Source: Candidatus Obscuribacterales bacterium (lineage in GTDB: Bacteria; Cyanobacteriota; Vampirovibrionia; Obscuribacterales; Obscuribacteraceae). Taken from it: a DNA stretch of 64,000 nt. The DNA lies in assembly GCA_020054205.1 (NCBI GenBank), contig JAGVLS010000045.1:1-64000 (forward strand), written 5' to 3'. Position numbers and translations under genes: made by a program. The notes beneath the pieces were generated by a model that saw only the letters and a list, made by a program, of their open reading frames with translations, was not told the DNA's origin and searched no databases. This document shows, in pieces, positions 16,573 through 25,143 of this stretch; position 1 is the stretch's first letter; each line of letters opens with the position of its first letter.

Positions 16573-17709
16573 ATGCCTCCCACAGAACCCCTGGCTGACA
16601 CCAAGAAACCTAACCCAGACATATCTGAATCAAGTACTGACTCTAAATCCGAAGACTGGCAAAGCAATTTTGCAAGCGATATTAATGCACCACCTAAAGG
16701 GGAAAGCGATAAATCTGCTTCAAAAGACAAACAAGTATTAGCTGCTGTTGGCGATGCTTTAAATGAATTGCTTAGTCCTTCTGACAAAAACACTAATATT
16801 GCAAGATTTGTCGAAAATGTAGAGTCTTTACGTATAGATAAAGCTAAAGATAGAAATGGAAATAGAGGTCTGTATATAAAAATGGCTAGCAAAGAGCCAT
16901 TTGTTTTTGCTACCAATGAAAATGAACATAGCGGCGATGATCAAATAAATAGAGGAATAGCCAAAAATGGACAAATTAAAATTACAGAAAACACAAGATT
17001 CTTATTGACTGCAACTCCAGGGGAAGAGCCTAATCTAGAGCTAAACTACATTACCGGCATCAATAGTTTTAAAAAACGACCAGAAACAGCTGACGATAGC
17101 AAAACCGACGACAGTCAAGAAAGCCCAGCTGCGCCCCCTGCTCCCATAGAGCATATGCTTACTTCTTTAAAAATAACTCCAGAGAATATACACGGGAAAT
17201 TAAAAACAGGTGTAGTGCGCCTTCCTTTCACAATTCCTACTTCCGATCTAGTACAAGGACAACCAGGGCTAGCAGACGTAATTAAAGACAAACAAATTTT
17301 TTCAGATGTTTGCCAAGCTATTCAAAGCCTTATTGATACTGATTATTTTAAAAGTCTAGAATTAAAACAAACTGAAGAAGGAAAATTTGATCTCAATATT
17401 GAAACAACAAAAGAACAAACTATAAAAGCAATTCCAGGCATATCCATTGAATTAGCCAATAGTTTGTCGGCTAAGATAGAAAAAACTAAAGATAGCCTAA
17501 AAATAAGTGAAATTAATGGCATATCCATTCAAATGCCATTATTAGGCAATCGCATGCTTAGTGTTAGCAGTGTTGAATTTATACGTAATACTAAGGGTGA
17601 ATCATGCTTAAGTTTGCAACTAAGCAATCCAAATAATCCAACACAAAAATTAGCTCCTTTGATGCTGCCGATTAAACAATTAATCGCAGAAGCTCAAAAA
17701 CACCCATAA
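16573..17709 (+). CDS. Unknown protein, first of a tandem paralogue pair
   Basis: A 378-residue cytoplasmic-looking protein with no signal peptide. Residues 1-60 are polar and probably disordered (Pro, Ser, Asp, Lys). Two similar beta-rich modules follow: one at about 62-155 (pattern VESLRIDKAKDRNGNRGLYI) and one at about 235-370 (SLELKQTEEGKFDLNI, then an amphipathic helix, then LSLQLSNP). The following gene encodes the same architecture. No motif indicates an enzyme, and the repetitive IDK/LEL strands suggest a binding scaffold. The start is ATG at 16573 with GGAAAA about 10 bases upstream. I do not recognise the family. Confidence 0.65.
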   Translation: MPPTEPLADTKKPNPDISESSTDSKSEDWQSNFASDINAPPKGESDKSASKDKQVLAAVGDALNELLSPSDKNTNIARFVENVESLRIDKAKDRNGNRGLYIKMASKEPFVFATNENEHSGDDQINRGIAKNGQIKITENTRFLLTATPGEEPNLELNYITGINSFKKRPETADDSKTDDSQESPAAPPAPIEHMLTSLKITPENIHGKLKTGVVRLPFTIPTSDLVQGQPGLADVIKDKQIFSDVCQAIQSLIDTDYFKSLELKQTEEGKFDLNIETTKEQTIKAIPGISIELANSLSAKIEKTKDSLKISEINGISIQMPLLGNRMLSVSSVEFIRNTKGESCLSLQLSNPNNPTQKLAPLMLPIKQLIAEAQKHP

Positions 17710-17772
17710 TTTATTTATTCTGCTCCAATTCTAGATTATAATTTAGACAAATACTGAGGGTATTTTGTAACC

Positions 17773-18963
17773 ATGGCTCCCCCCGAAAAGCCTGACGATA
17801 AGCCAAATCGCGCTACCCCTGATAGCGTGGAGAATGCTGACTTTGGGGATTTTATCAGTTTGCTTTCTGAAGAAAGAAATGCGCGTTCTTGTAGTCCACC
17901 TCCAGAAACAGGCGATAAAAAACCACCTGATCAAATCAATAAAACGGGAGACCAGACTGATAATACTCCTAAAATAAATGACGCCGAACGTCAACAATTA
18001 CAAAATGGCGCTGTAAAGTTGTTGGACAGATTGCTTGAATCTCCTGATGCTGTCAAAGAAATTAAAAAATTATTCGAGCAATTAAAATATATGAAGTCAG
18101 TCAAAATTGATAAGGGAGATGGAAAGCTCTTAATTCAAATTGAAAATAATACAGAACAATATATAGGCGAGCCACAAAAGAAAATGGGAATTAAAACTGG
18201 CCGCATGCGCATCGATGAAAATGTCTCTTTATCAATTACGCCTACTAAATCAGCGTTGATAATATCTGATTTAAGTGGATTTAGTACAACAAAAAAAGTC
18301 GGTATGCGACCCGAAGGCGAAGTAACTCCCGAACGTATAATAATAGATGCTAATGGAAATATGCAGGTAGATATATCATATGAAAGATTTGCTCTGATTG
18401 CACCACGCAGACGCCAGCATAGAAGCGATGGGCATAAATCACTAAATTTATCTGCTGAAGATTTGCAACAAAATGACAATATGTTCAAACAATTAACAGG
18501 TGGATCAGGTTCATTTGAACAGGTACGCAAAGTATTACAGGGGCTAATAGACTCCAACGATTTAGATCATATTGAATTATCCCGTCGAGATGACGGCAAA
18601 ATCGATATGAAGCTTGTTGGTAATAAAGAAAGAGAAAGAAAAATAAATCGGACAGTTCCTAACTTTGAACTTAAAGCCTTTGAATTAGCCGAAACACTAT
18701 CAGCTACGCTAAGCGAAGAGGCTGATAGCATCAAAGTAGAAAATATTGAAGGTATTAAACTTTCTGTAAATTCACCACTTGGTCTTGCCAAATTAGCACC
18801 AAGAACAATTACTTTTATGAATAGTGACGAAAATAAACCAACACTAAAACTAGAACTAGCGCACGAAGAAGATATGAACAAAATTGTTCTATCTGTCAAT
18901 ATGACATTAGAAGAAATACGTGCACAAATGAATGGCGACAAACAAAAAGAAGAAGAAAAATAG
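17773..18963 (+). CDS. Unknown protein, second of a tandem paralogue pair
   Basis: A 396-residue paralogue of the preceding protein. It has a polar Pro/Asp-rich start (about 1-75), a module at about 75-165 (MKSVKIDKGDGKLLIQIENN), and a second module at about 235-385 (DHIELSRRDDGKIDMKLV, then SIKVENIEGIKLSV and TLKLELAHEED). Alignable positions include LLxxSPD, the xxVKIDKxxG strand, the QxLIDSxxxxxLELxxxxxGK helix-strand unit and IxxINGIxxxxxxP. The pair is separated by 63 bases containing a TATAAT at 17737-17742, so the second gene may have its own promoter. There is no signal peptide and no known domain. Confidence 0.65.
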   Translation: MAPPEKPDDKPNRATPDSVENADFGDFISLLSEERNARSCSPPPETGDKKPPDQINKTGDQTDNTPKINDAERQQLQNGAVKLLDRLLESPDAVKEIKKLFEQLKYMKSVKIDKGDGKLLIQIENNTEQYIGEPQKKMGIKTGRMRIDENVSLSITPTKSALIISDLSGFSTTKKVGMRPEGEVTPERIIIDANGNMQVDISYERFALIAPRRRQHRSDGHKSLNLSAEDLQQNDNMFKQLTGGSGSFEQVRKVLQGLIDSNDLDHIELSRRDDGKIDMKLVGNKERERKINRTVPNFELKAFELAETLSATLSEEADSIKVENIEGIKLSVNSPLGLAKLAPRTITFMNSDENKPTLKLELAHEEDMNKIVLSVNMTLEEIRAQMNGDKQKEEEK

Positions 18964-19134
18964 ATACAACATCTCACCGAAACCCAGTCCCTGTCTCATT
19001 TTTATGCGGCTTCGCCCTTGACATGGCACCAAAGATGGTATTAAAATGAAGCTAAACATACAAATCGCCTGGAGGCAACTGGCTTTCAACCAACCCTCGG
19101 CTTACAGATTTGGTGTAATAACAGGTAAATACAA

Positions 19135-19341
19135 ATGAAAACTATAGATCTACTTGCATTTATTTTAGTAGTGATTGGTGGAATTAACTGGGGGCTAGTC
19201 GGAGCCTTCAATTACAACCTTGTTACTTCATTGTTAGGTGACGCTAGCATGATGACCAAGGCAGTATATGGCTTAGTGGGCTTAGGAGCTTTGTACGAAG
19301 CTTATAAGTTCATGCAAAAACGTAATTGTAGCTCTGCATAA
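19135..19341 (+). CDS. DUF378 family small membrane protein
   Basis: A 68-residue protein with two membrane spans, of the DUF378 (YuzA-like) family. The diagnostic start is KTIDLLAFILVVIGGINWGLVG, written in two pieces here as LLAFILVVIGG and INWGLVGAFNYN. The second span YGLVGLGALYEAY follows. The function of the family is unknown. The C-terminus ends in a short basic/Cys tail. It is a single gene with an upstream AGGTAA and is followed by a strong terminator at 19444. Confidence 0.9.
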   Translation: MKTIDLLAFILVVIGGINWGLVGAFNYNLVTSLLGDASMMTKAVYGLVGLGALYEAYKFMQKRNCSSA

Positions 19342-19443
19342 ATAAATCAAGTTTATTAATAAAACCAACCAAACATAATTTCCTCTCCTTAATGAGAGTT
19401 ATTTGGCTTACTTAAAATAAGCAAGTGGAGATTAACAGTTTTG

Positions 19444-19468
19444 ATCACCCGAAAGGGTGATTTTTTTT
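19444..19468 (+). terminator. Intrinsic terminator
   Basis: ATCACCC and GGGTGAT pair around a GAAA tetraloop and are followed by an eight-T run. It lies about 100 bases behind the DUF378 gene and before the XRE regulator, and should end the DUF378 transcript. Confidence 0.9.
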
Positions 19469-19617
19469 GAAATATTAGCCTAAAAACCGTTTCTTTACCT
19501 AATTTTTGCCAAATTGGTGTAGATAACTTGGCATTTCATGAGGGATAGTTTTATCAACAGAAAGTGGGAGAAAAATAGCTCTCATGCGTGATCCAAATAC
19601 AAGTTAGGATAAGTAAA

Positions 19618-19938
19618 ATGAAATTGATGGACGATAAGGACTTTATTTTGGCTAAGTCTGACCCCGACAGTTTATTAACTGCTTTATCACTCACGGTCAA
19701 AGATCGGCGTGAACATCTTGAGCTGTCACAAAGTGAATTAGCTAGACGCAGCGGCTTACACCGTTCGTATATTGGTGATTTTGAACAAGGAACACGGAAT
19801 ATTTCAGTTAAAAATTTACGGAAACTAGCAATTGCTCTAGAAGTAAAAGCTTCGGAGTTATTAGGTTTAGCTGAAAACCGTTTGGAAATTGATAATAAAT
19901 TACCAAATCTACAAAATCAAGTTAGCACAGCCAAATAA
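19618..19938 (+). CDS. XRE-family helix-turn-helix protein
   Basis: A 106-residue regulator with one HTH_3 domain at about residues 25-85. It reads LTVKDRREHLELSQSELARRSGLHRSYIGDFEQGTRNIS in pieces; the key ones are LSQSELARRSGL and the recognition helix HRSYIGDFEQG. The C-terminal 20 residues are polar. I chose ATG 19618 because AGGA sits 8 bases upstream; the frame continues upstream to 19588 without a site. Such stand-alone XRE proteins are common in mobile regions and restriction or TA loci, but none of these is visible next to it. Its targets are unknown. Confidence 0.85.
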   Translation: MKLMDDKDFILAKSDPDSLLTALSLTVKDRREHLELSQSELARRSGLHRSYIGDFEQGTRNISVKNLRKLAIALEVKASELLGLAENRLEIDNKLPNLQNQVSTAK

Positions 19939-19965
19939 GGCAATACCACATACAGTGGCTTGGCT

Positions 19966-20424
19966 CTATTGTGGAGGAATATTAGCTGGGCAAGCTTTAA
20001 CTTTTTGTAGTATGTCTTGGTGATATTGCTTAAACTTGTGGCTAACATGACTAGCTGGTAACAAAACCTGCTCACGTTCATAGGCTTGAGCAACTGGATT
20101 CTTCCACATATCGTAAGGGAAGTCCCAGCTTTTATGTTGTCTATACCAGAGTTCAATTCCATGAGAACGCCAAACCAAAAGAATTGGCAATGGTGTTCCT
20201 TCTCCATTTTTTTCTTGCAAATAAGCTAACCAAGACTTATTGATTTTAATTTTAGTACCGCCGGGAAATACTCGCGCTTCATGATCTGTAAAAGCAACAA
20301 TTAATTCTGGAGTACAAGTGTGCACAGCTACTAAGATGTCGCCTTCTTGCTTACACCAAGGCAATGTTTTAAGAAACTCCAATAAATTGTCACAAATAAG
20401 ACAAGTACCAACCGCTTCAGTCAT
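19966..20424 (-). CDS. Unknown protein, Cys-containing
   Basis: A 152-residue protein I do not recognise. It has an early CLIC pair (Cys8 and Cys11) and further Cys at 24, 37 and about 145. A beta-rich middle (ILVAVHTCTPELIVAFTD, then LPILLVWRSHGIELWYRQ) is followed by a helical end (HVSHKFKQYHQDILQKVKAC). It has no signal peptide or membrane span. The start is ATG 20424 and nothing lies upstream on the same strand. It is convergent with the XRE gene. Confidence 0.6.
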   Translation of the reverse strand: MTEAVGTCLICDNLLEFLKTLPWCKQEGDILVAVHTCTPELIVAFTDHEARVFPGGTKIKINKSWLAYLQEKNGEGTPLPILLVWRSHGIELWYRQHKSWDFPYDMWKNPVAQAYEREQVLLPASHVSHKFKQYHQDILQKVKACPANIPPQ

Positions 20425-20654
20425 AAATTTGCCCCACTACTTACCAATGTAGATATTTATACTAGATTTTATGCCCAATGGGTAACTAATATAAGCTTCT
20501 TGTCAACAATTGGCGTGCCAAGTCTTAAAAATGAGTACCAGTCATAGAAATAAAGTAAGCACAAATATGCTATCTTCGGCTTATATGGAAAAAGATAAAG
20601 GCATCTTGATAAGCATCCATATTATTTTATCTTTTCAAAATAGAGGTAATTATT

Positions 20655-21017
20655 TTGTCTGGCAAAAATGACAATTTTAATAATGAAACAGCTCCTCTTA
20701 ATTTTGAACAATTAGTTGAACTATATAACAAAGAAACAGCCCTTGAATTACTTGCTATGTCTGTTACTGAATCTGAACAACTGATTAATCAAATTATTGA
20801 TGCCTTAGCTCAAAAAGATAAAGTGACAGCAATGATGCAAACACATCAGCTTAAAGGCTTAGCTGGCACTATGACCATCCATGAAATGAGCAAATTATGC
20901 AAACAATTAGAAGACAATCTAAAACAAGATAATTGGCTAGAAGCAGATTCAAGTTCAGCACTTTTGAAAAATGTATTTTTCCAAGTACAAAAATATGTTA
21001 CTTCTATAGAAAAATAG
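20655..21017 (+). CDS. HPt domain phosphotransfer protein
   Basis: A 120-residue four-helix HPt protein. The phosphoacceptor motif THQLKGLAGTMT contains His64, with the conserved Lys and Gly three and four positions on. HPt proteins relay phosphate between a kinase receiver and a second response regulator. There is no kinase nearby. The orphan response regulator at 22964, three genes on in the same direction, is the obvious candidate partner. It starts at TTG (20655), preceded by AGAGGTAA at 20642; no ATG fits. It is probably the first gene of an operon through 24291. Confidence 0.85.
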   Translation: MSGKNDNFNNETAPLNFEQLVELYNKETALELLAMSVTESEQLINQIIDALAQKDKVTAMMQTHQLKGLAGTMTIHEMSKLCKQLEDNLKQDNWLEADSSSALLKNVFFQVQKYVTSIEK

Positions 21018-21063
21018 ATAGTTCAGATGATTTAAAATCGGCGATGACAAGAGAGGTAATTAG

Positions 21064-21837
21064 ATGTATAGAAAATTTAAAAGAATAACTATAAGTTATT
21101 TTGTATTAGCATTTTCTCTTTCATCATCAATTGTATTGGCTCAAAATGAAAATCCAAACTTCTCCAATACTGGCAACAATTGGCCATTACAAGGACGAGT
21201 TGCTTACGCACCAGCCGGCTTAGTAATTCCTATTACTTTAAATACTGCTATTTCTACTCAAATTGCTAAAGCTGGAGATTATATACAAGCTACAATTAGC
21301 CAAAATGTAGCTTTAAATGGCGCTTCATATATTCCAGCTGGCTCGATAATTACTGGACAAGTTACTGAGGCAGAAGCAGGTAGAAGATTAAGTCGCTCTG
21401 GCTCATTAGGTATTCAATTCAATCAATTGCGTTTGCCTAATGGCACAACAATTCCTCTCAGTGCTCATGTGCTAGGCAATATTGGCAAATATAGTGACAA
21501 GAATAATACATATCATGGTGAGGGCTGGGGAACAAAATTTGAACAATTTGCTTTGCGTGGTGCTCTTGGCGCTGGCGGTGGGGCAGCGTTTGGAACTGCT
21601 GTCGGTGCAATTGCTGGCGGCGTTGGACGTGGTGCTTGGTCTGGTGCTGCCATTGGTGGTGGTATTGGGATTTTAGATTCGTTAGTGCTAAGGAAAGGAC
21701 GGAATGTTTTAATTAGTTCTGGTACGCCCATGCAATTACAACTAGATGATCCGTTAACGTTACCTCTCACCGGCAATAATAATTTATCCACTCCCACTTC
21801 AGAAATAGAAGACCCTTCCACAACTGGTGCGCTCTAA
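21064..21837 (+). CDS. Envelope protein with VirB10/TrbI-like domain and glycine zipper
   Basis: A 257-residue exported protein (signal peptide cleaved after VLA, about residue 27). Residues 45-145 resemble the C-terminal barrel of TrbI/VirB10. Landmarks are IPITLNTAISTQIAKAGD, YIPAGSIITGQVTEAEAGRR, and IQFNQLRLPNGTTIPLSA. A glycine-zipper segment (about 165-215) follows, with GALGAGGGAAFGTAVG and related repeats, then a polar tail. No other conjugation genes are present, so this is likely a chromosomal envelope protein, as in other lineages that use this fold outside secretion. RBS AGAGG lies 8 bases before the ATG at 21064. Confidence 0.75.
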   Translation: MYRKFKRITISYFVLAFSLSSSIVLAQNENPNFSNTGNNWPLQGRVAYAPAGLVIPITLNTAISTQIAKAGDYIQATISQNVALNGASYIPAGSIITGQVTEAEAGRRLSRSGSLGIQFNQLRLPNGTTIPLSAHVLGNIGKYSDKNNTYHGEGWGTKFEQFALRGALGAGGGAAFGTAVGAIAGGVGRGAWSGAAIGGGIGILDSLVLRKGRNVLISSGTPMQLQLDDPLTLPLTGNNNLSTPTSEIEDPSTTGAL

Positions 21838-21838
21838 G

Positions 21839-22912
21839 ATGAAACAAGAAAATGCATCTGAGCAATTTTCTCAACTTTCTCACGAAGCAACTGCCAACAA
21901 TAAAAACAAATTGTTATTAAAACAAATTGTTAGTTTTTCGCTTGCTCTGTTATGCCTTTGGCTAGCTTTTCGCAACGCTGATTGGAAATTGCTTTTAAGT
22001 TATATGCAAGAGCTTAATTTAACTTTCGTTGCTTTAGTTTTCATTTCTTCTTTATTGAGCCATTTTTTTAGAGCATGGCGCTGGTTAATTTTATTAGCAC
22101 CACTTTCCAGTCACAAAATAAAGTTATGGAATTCTTTTTGTGCTGTTATGTATGGATATGCTGTCAATGTCGCTATTCCGAGAGGAGGCGAAATTGTACG
22201 ACTTATGTCCATCAGCAAAAAAGAAAATCTGCCGTGGGCGGGTGTATTACCAACTATGTTTATCGACAGAGTCTTAGATCTAGTCATGCTGGCAATATTG
22301 CTTGGTATTTGTTTAACTCAGCTACCAAAAGATGTGTCTGCAAAAATGCCTTATTTGGCTGGTTCTGGAATCACAATGATGGTAATAAGTTTGCTTGTTT
22401 TGATACTTTTACCTGTCATGGGAAAGATAATAAAAACAGCAATGACCTTACCAATTGTCATAAAAGTATTGCCAGAAAAAGTTCAAGAAATTTTGCTGAA
22501 GCTTTGTGAGCAATTTGATCAAGGCACAAAATCTCTCACTAATATTTTGAATTATCCAGCAATTAGCATCCTTACCGTACTGATTTGGTTGTGTTATTGG
22601 TTGAATATTTACTTGATGATTTGTGCCTTTGGCATGACAACAAGTGTATCAGTGCAACAGTCTCTTTTAGTATTCACAATTGGTTCTGTTGGTGTTCTTA
22701 TTCCTACTCCTGGTAGTGTAGGTAGTTATCACTTACTGATTAGCCAAGCTCTCTCTTTGATTGCTCATATAGAAAACAATCAGGCCTTAGCTTACGCTTT
22801 TGTTTTACATTTATTTTGTTTTGTTATTGCTACTTGCATTCCAGCTGGCATATGTTTTCTGCTGCAAAATTCTCAAAGCAATAATCAAAACAAAAAAGAT
22901 GTCAGTAGTTAA
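21839..22912 (+). CDS. UPF0104 / LPG-synthase-type membrane protein
   Basis: A 357-residue protein with about eight membrane spans, in the lysylphosphatidylglycerol synthase transmembrane family (UPF0104, PF03706). Family landmarks are the FFRAWRW segment, the PRGGEIVRLMSISKKE loop with FIDRVLDLVML, and the late PTPGSVGSYHLLISQAL. Members act as lipid flippases (MprF type) or of unknown substrate; there is no aminoacyl-transferase domain here. The start is ATG 21839, immediately after the upstream stop (taa 21835-21837). A GTG at 21827 is an alternative that would overlap it. It is in the middle of the HPt-to-TPR operon. Confidence 0.85.
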   Translation: MKQENASEQFSQLSHEATANNKNKLLLKQIVSFSLALLCLWLAFRNADWKLLLSYMQELNLTFVALVFISSLLSHFFRAWRWLILLAPLSSHKIKLWNSFCAVMYGYAVNVAIPRGGEIVRLMSISKKENLPWAGVLPTMFIDRVLDLVMLAILLGICLTQLPKDVSAKMPYLAGSGITMMVISLLVLILLPVMGKIIKTAMTLPIVIKVLPEKVQEILLKLCEQFDQGTKSLTNILNYPAISILTVLIWLCYWLNIYLMICAFGMTTSVSVQQSLLVFTIGSVGVLIPTPGSVGSYHLLISQALSLIAHIENNQALAYAFVLHLFCFVIATCIPAGICFLLQNSQSNNQNKKDVSS

Positions 22913-22963
22913 CAACTTCCTCAAATCGATGACAAGATAAAACAATAGGGATAAAATCTTACT

Positions 22964-23635
22964 ATGGCAAAAATACTATTAGTTGAAGACGAAAAAGATT
23001 TATCCGATCCAGTACGGCTTTTTTTAGAAAGCCAAGACCATTTGGTTGATGTAATAAATGACGGACATGATGCTATTGAAAAGCTTAAATATTATACTTA
23101 CGACGTAATTATTTTAGATTGGGTTTTGCCAGGAATGTTTGGAGTAGAGGTTTGCCGCCTGTTTAGACAAAACGGTGGTACAACACCAATTTTAATGCTT
23201 ACTGCTAAAAGTAATACACAAGAGAAAATAAAAGCATTGGACGCTGGCGCTGATGATTATCTAACAAAGCCTTTTGATTTAGATGAAGTATCAGCTCGCA
23301 TCAGAGCTCTTTTACGTCGACCAATTGCACTTTCAGCTAATGTCTTAAAAGCTCGCAATTTAGTTGTCGAACCAAATACATATCGTGTAATACGAGATAA
23401 TGAGGAAGTTCAGCTTTTACCAAAAGAATTTGCACTTTTAGCTTTTTTTATGCGTCATCCTAATCAAGTATTTAGTCCAGAGGCATTACTTGATAGAGTC
23501 TGGGCTTCTGACTCAGATGCATCTCCTGAAACTATACGCACTTATATAAAACGTTTACGCCAAAAAATAGATGTTGAAGGACAGCCCTCAATAATTAATA
23601 CTATACATGGAGTTGGCTATAAATTAGAAGCATAG
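22964..23635 (+). CDS. Orphan OmpR-family response regulator
   Basis: A 223-residue regulator with receiver (phosphoacceptor Asp52 in VIILDWVLPG, Thr/Ser in MLTAKS, Lys in LTKPF) and winged-helix output (about 125-222: LLPKEFALLAFFMRHP, TIRTYIKRLRQKI, TIHGVGYKL). It closely resembles the regulator at 8897 throughout, including the MAKIL.VEDEKDL start and the TYDVI.LDW block. No histidine kinase is next to it; the HPt protein at 20655 is a likely phosphate source. The stop overlaps the start of the TPR lipoprotein gene by one base. AGGGA lies 12 bases upstream of the ATG. Confidence 0.92.
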   Translation: MAKILLVEDEKDLSDPVRLFLESQDHLVDVINDGHDAIEKLKYYTYDVIILDWVLPGMFGVEVCRLFRQNGGTTPILMLTAKSNTQEKIKALDAGADDYLTKPFDLDEVSARIRALLRRPIALSANVLKARNLVVEPNTYRVIRDNEEVQLLPKEFALLAFFMRHPNQVFSPEALLDRVWASDSDASPETIRTYIKRLRQKIDVEGQPSIINTIHGVGYKLEA

Positions 23636-24291
23636 TGAAAAAAAGCAAAGCTAATACAAAGAACAAATTTTGTTTTTTGCTTTTTACTTTCTTTCTTTCG
23701 CCACTATTGACGGACTGTAGTAGTATTACCCCTTTTAACTACACGCAAGAAGCTGAATTATGGGAAGAGTATCGGCTGACAGCATATCAAAGCCTTAAAA
23801 ATCAAAAGGACGAAGAGTCAATTAAGCTTTTTGAAAAAGCTTTAAAACAAGCAGAAAAATTTGGTAAAAATGATGCACGCGTAGCCACTAGCCTGCAAGA
23901 ATTAGCAGATCTATATTTAGCAAAACAAAATTACAGCGAGGCAAATAAGCTTTATATTCGCTCAGCAAGTATTTATGAACAATTATGGAATGAAACCGAA
24001 GCCCAAGATAAAAGTATGTCCGGACGGGGACAAGATTTAGCTTCTGTTTTAGATAAGCAAGCTTCCTGTTGTGAGCAGCAAGGCGAATTTAAAATGGCTG
24101 AAGAATGCTATAAAAAAGCAATTAAAATTGCTCGATTAGATGTCTCCCCTGCCCGCCTCTACAAAAAACTAGTTACTAATTACAAAAATTTTCTTACGCA
24201 ACAAAATAGAAAAGAAGAAGCCCAACAACTTCTTGATCAATTAGAAAAAATGGCTCCCATCCAGACTTTTAAAACAATTGAAAAATATTAG
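23635..24291 (+). CDS. Small TPR lipoprotein
   Basis: A 218-residue protein with a lipoprotein signal (hydrophobic about 12-27, SPLLTDCSS with Cys at about 28). Four or so TPR units follow (about 45-210), the clearest being LQELADLYLAKQNYSEANKLY and QGEFKMAEECYKKAIKIA. It starts at GTG 23635, overlapping the regulator's TAG by one base, so translation is coupled. It is related in style to the larger lipoprotein at 7017-8090. It is likely an envelope adaptor acting with the other products of this operon. Confidence 0.85.
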   Translation: MKKSKANTKNKFCFLLFTFFLSPLLTDCSSITPFNYTQEAELWEEYRLTAYQSLKNQKDEESIKLFEKALKQAEKFGKNDARVATSLQELADLYLAKQNYSEANKLYIRSASIYEQLWNETEAQDKSMSGRGQDLASVLDKQASCCEQQGEFKMAEECYKKAIKIARLDVSPARLYKKLVTNYKNFLTQQNRKEEAQQLLDQLEKMAPIQTFKTIEKY

Positions 24292-24297
24292 TTCTTA

Positions 24298-25131
24298 TCA
24301 TCCGCGTTGACAAGTTGGACAATAGTGTGCTGAGCGTCCAGCAATACGCACTCGAACAATAATATTTTTACAAGTTTTACAAGGCTTTCCGGTGCGACCA
24401 TACACTAATGAATCATTTTGATAATTTCCATTTATCCCTTCACTATTCGTGTAGTTTCTAAGAGTGGAGCCACCCATTTCAATTGCTTGACGCAAAACTT
24501 TTTTAATCGCCAAACATAATGTATGTAATTGTTTAAGACTAAGCTCACACGAGCTGGTTTGAGGACAAATGCCAGCTAAATATAAAGACTCATCGGCATA
24601 TATATTTCCAATGCCAGCAATAATTCTTTGGTCTAATAAAGTACTTTTTATAGCCTGACGGCGCATTTTAATTTGTTTGTGCAATACATTCGCTTGCAAA
24701 TCTGTCAGTGGTTCACATCCCAATTCAGATAAAGCTGGGACTATTTGTGCCAAATCTTTATAGTTTGGCACAAACCAAAGCCGCCCAAAAACACGCATAT
24801 CTTCAAAAATAAATTGCTTATGATCATTTAAATCAAACAATACCCTTACATGCTTATCAATAGTTTTATTTTTGCTTTTAATTAAAATGCGTCCAGACAT
24901 ACGCAAATGTACAACCAAGCAGGCTTTTGACCTAAAAACAAAAATAAGGTATTTGCCGCGTCGCTCAATAGTTTCGAATTCTTGTCCACAAAGCAATTGA
25001 CTAAATTTATGTTTTTTTTCTGGATAAGCAATCGAATCTGAACGTAGAATTTTCACAGTAACAATTTTTTTGCCCAATAAAGACTTATTTAGGCTTCTTT
25101 TAATTGTCTCTACTTCTGGTAATTCAGGCAA
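24298..25131 (-). CDS. mutM: Formamidopyrimidine-DNA glycosylase
   Basis: A 277-residue base-excision repair enzyme that removes 8-oxoguanine and formamidopyrimidines. The N-terminal PELPEVE provides the catalytic Pro (after Met removal) and Glu, and the family's YLxF block reads KYLIFVFRS. The helix-two-turn-helix region contains GIGNIYADE. The C-terminal zinc finger has the four cysteines in CKTCKN and HYCPTCQRG. Full length and no damaged motif. It is last in a minus-strand run behind the P-type ATPase (12-base gap). Confidence 0.97.
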   Translation of the reverse strand: MPELPEVETIKRSLNKSLLGKKIVTVKILRSDSIAYPEKKHKFSQLLCGQEFETIERRGKYLIFVFRSKACLVVHLRMSGRILIKSKNKTIDKHVRVLFDLNDHKQFIFEDMRVFGRLWFVPNYKDLAQIVPALSELGCEPLTDLQANVLHKQIKMRRQAIKSTLLDQRIIAGIGNIYADESLYLAGICPQTSSCELSLKQLHTLCLAIKKVLRQAIEMGGSTLRNYTNSEGINGNYQNDSLVYGRTGKPCKTCKNIIVRVRIAGRSAHYCPTCQRG

Positions 25132-25143
25132 AATAATACCCTT

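Noticed and set aside
20509-20522. TTGGCGTGCCAA near-palindrome before the HPt gene
   Set aside because: Such 12-base matches occur by chance at this length; no second copy or link to a regulator was seen.
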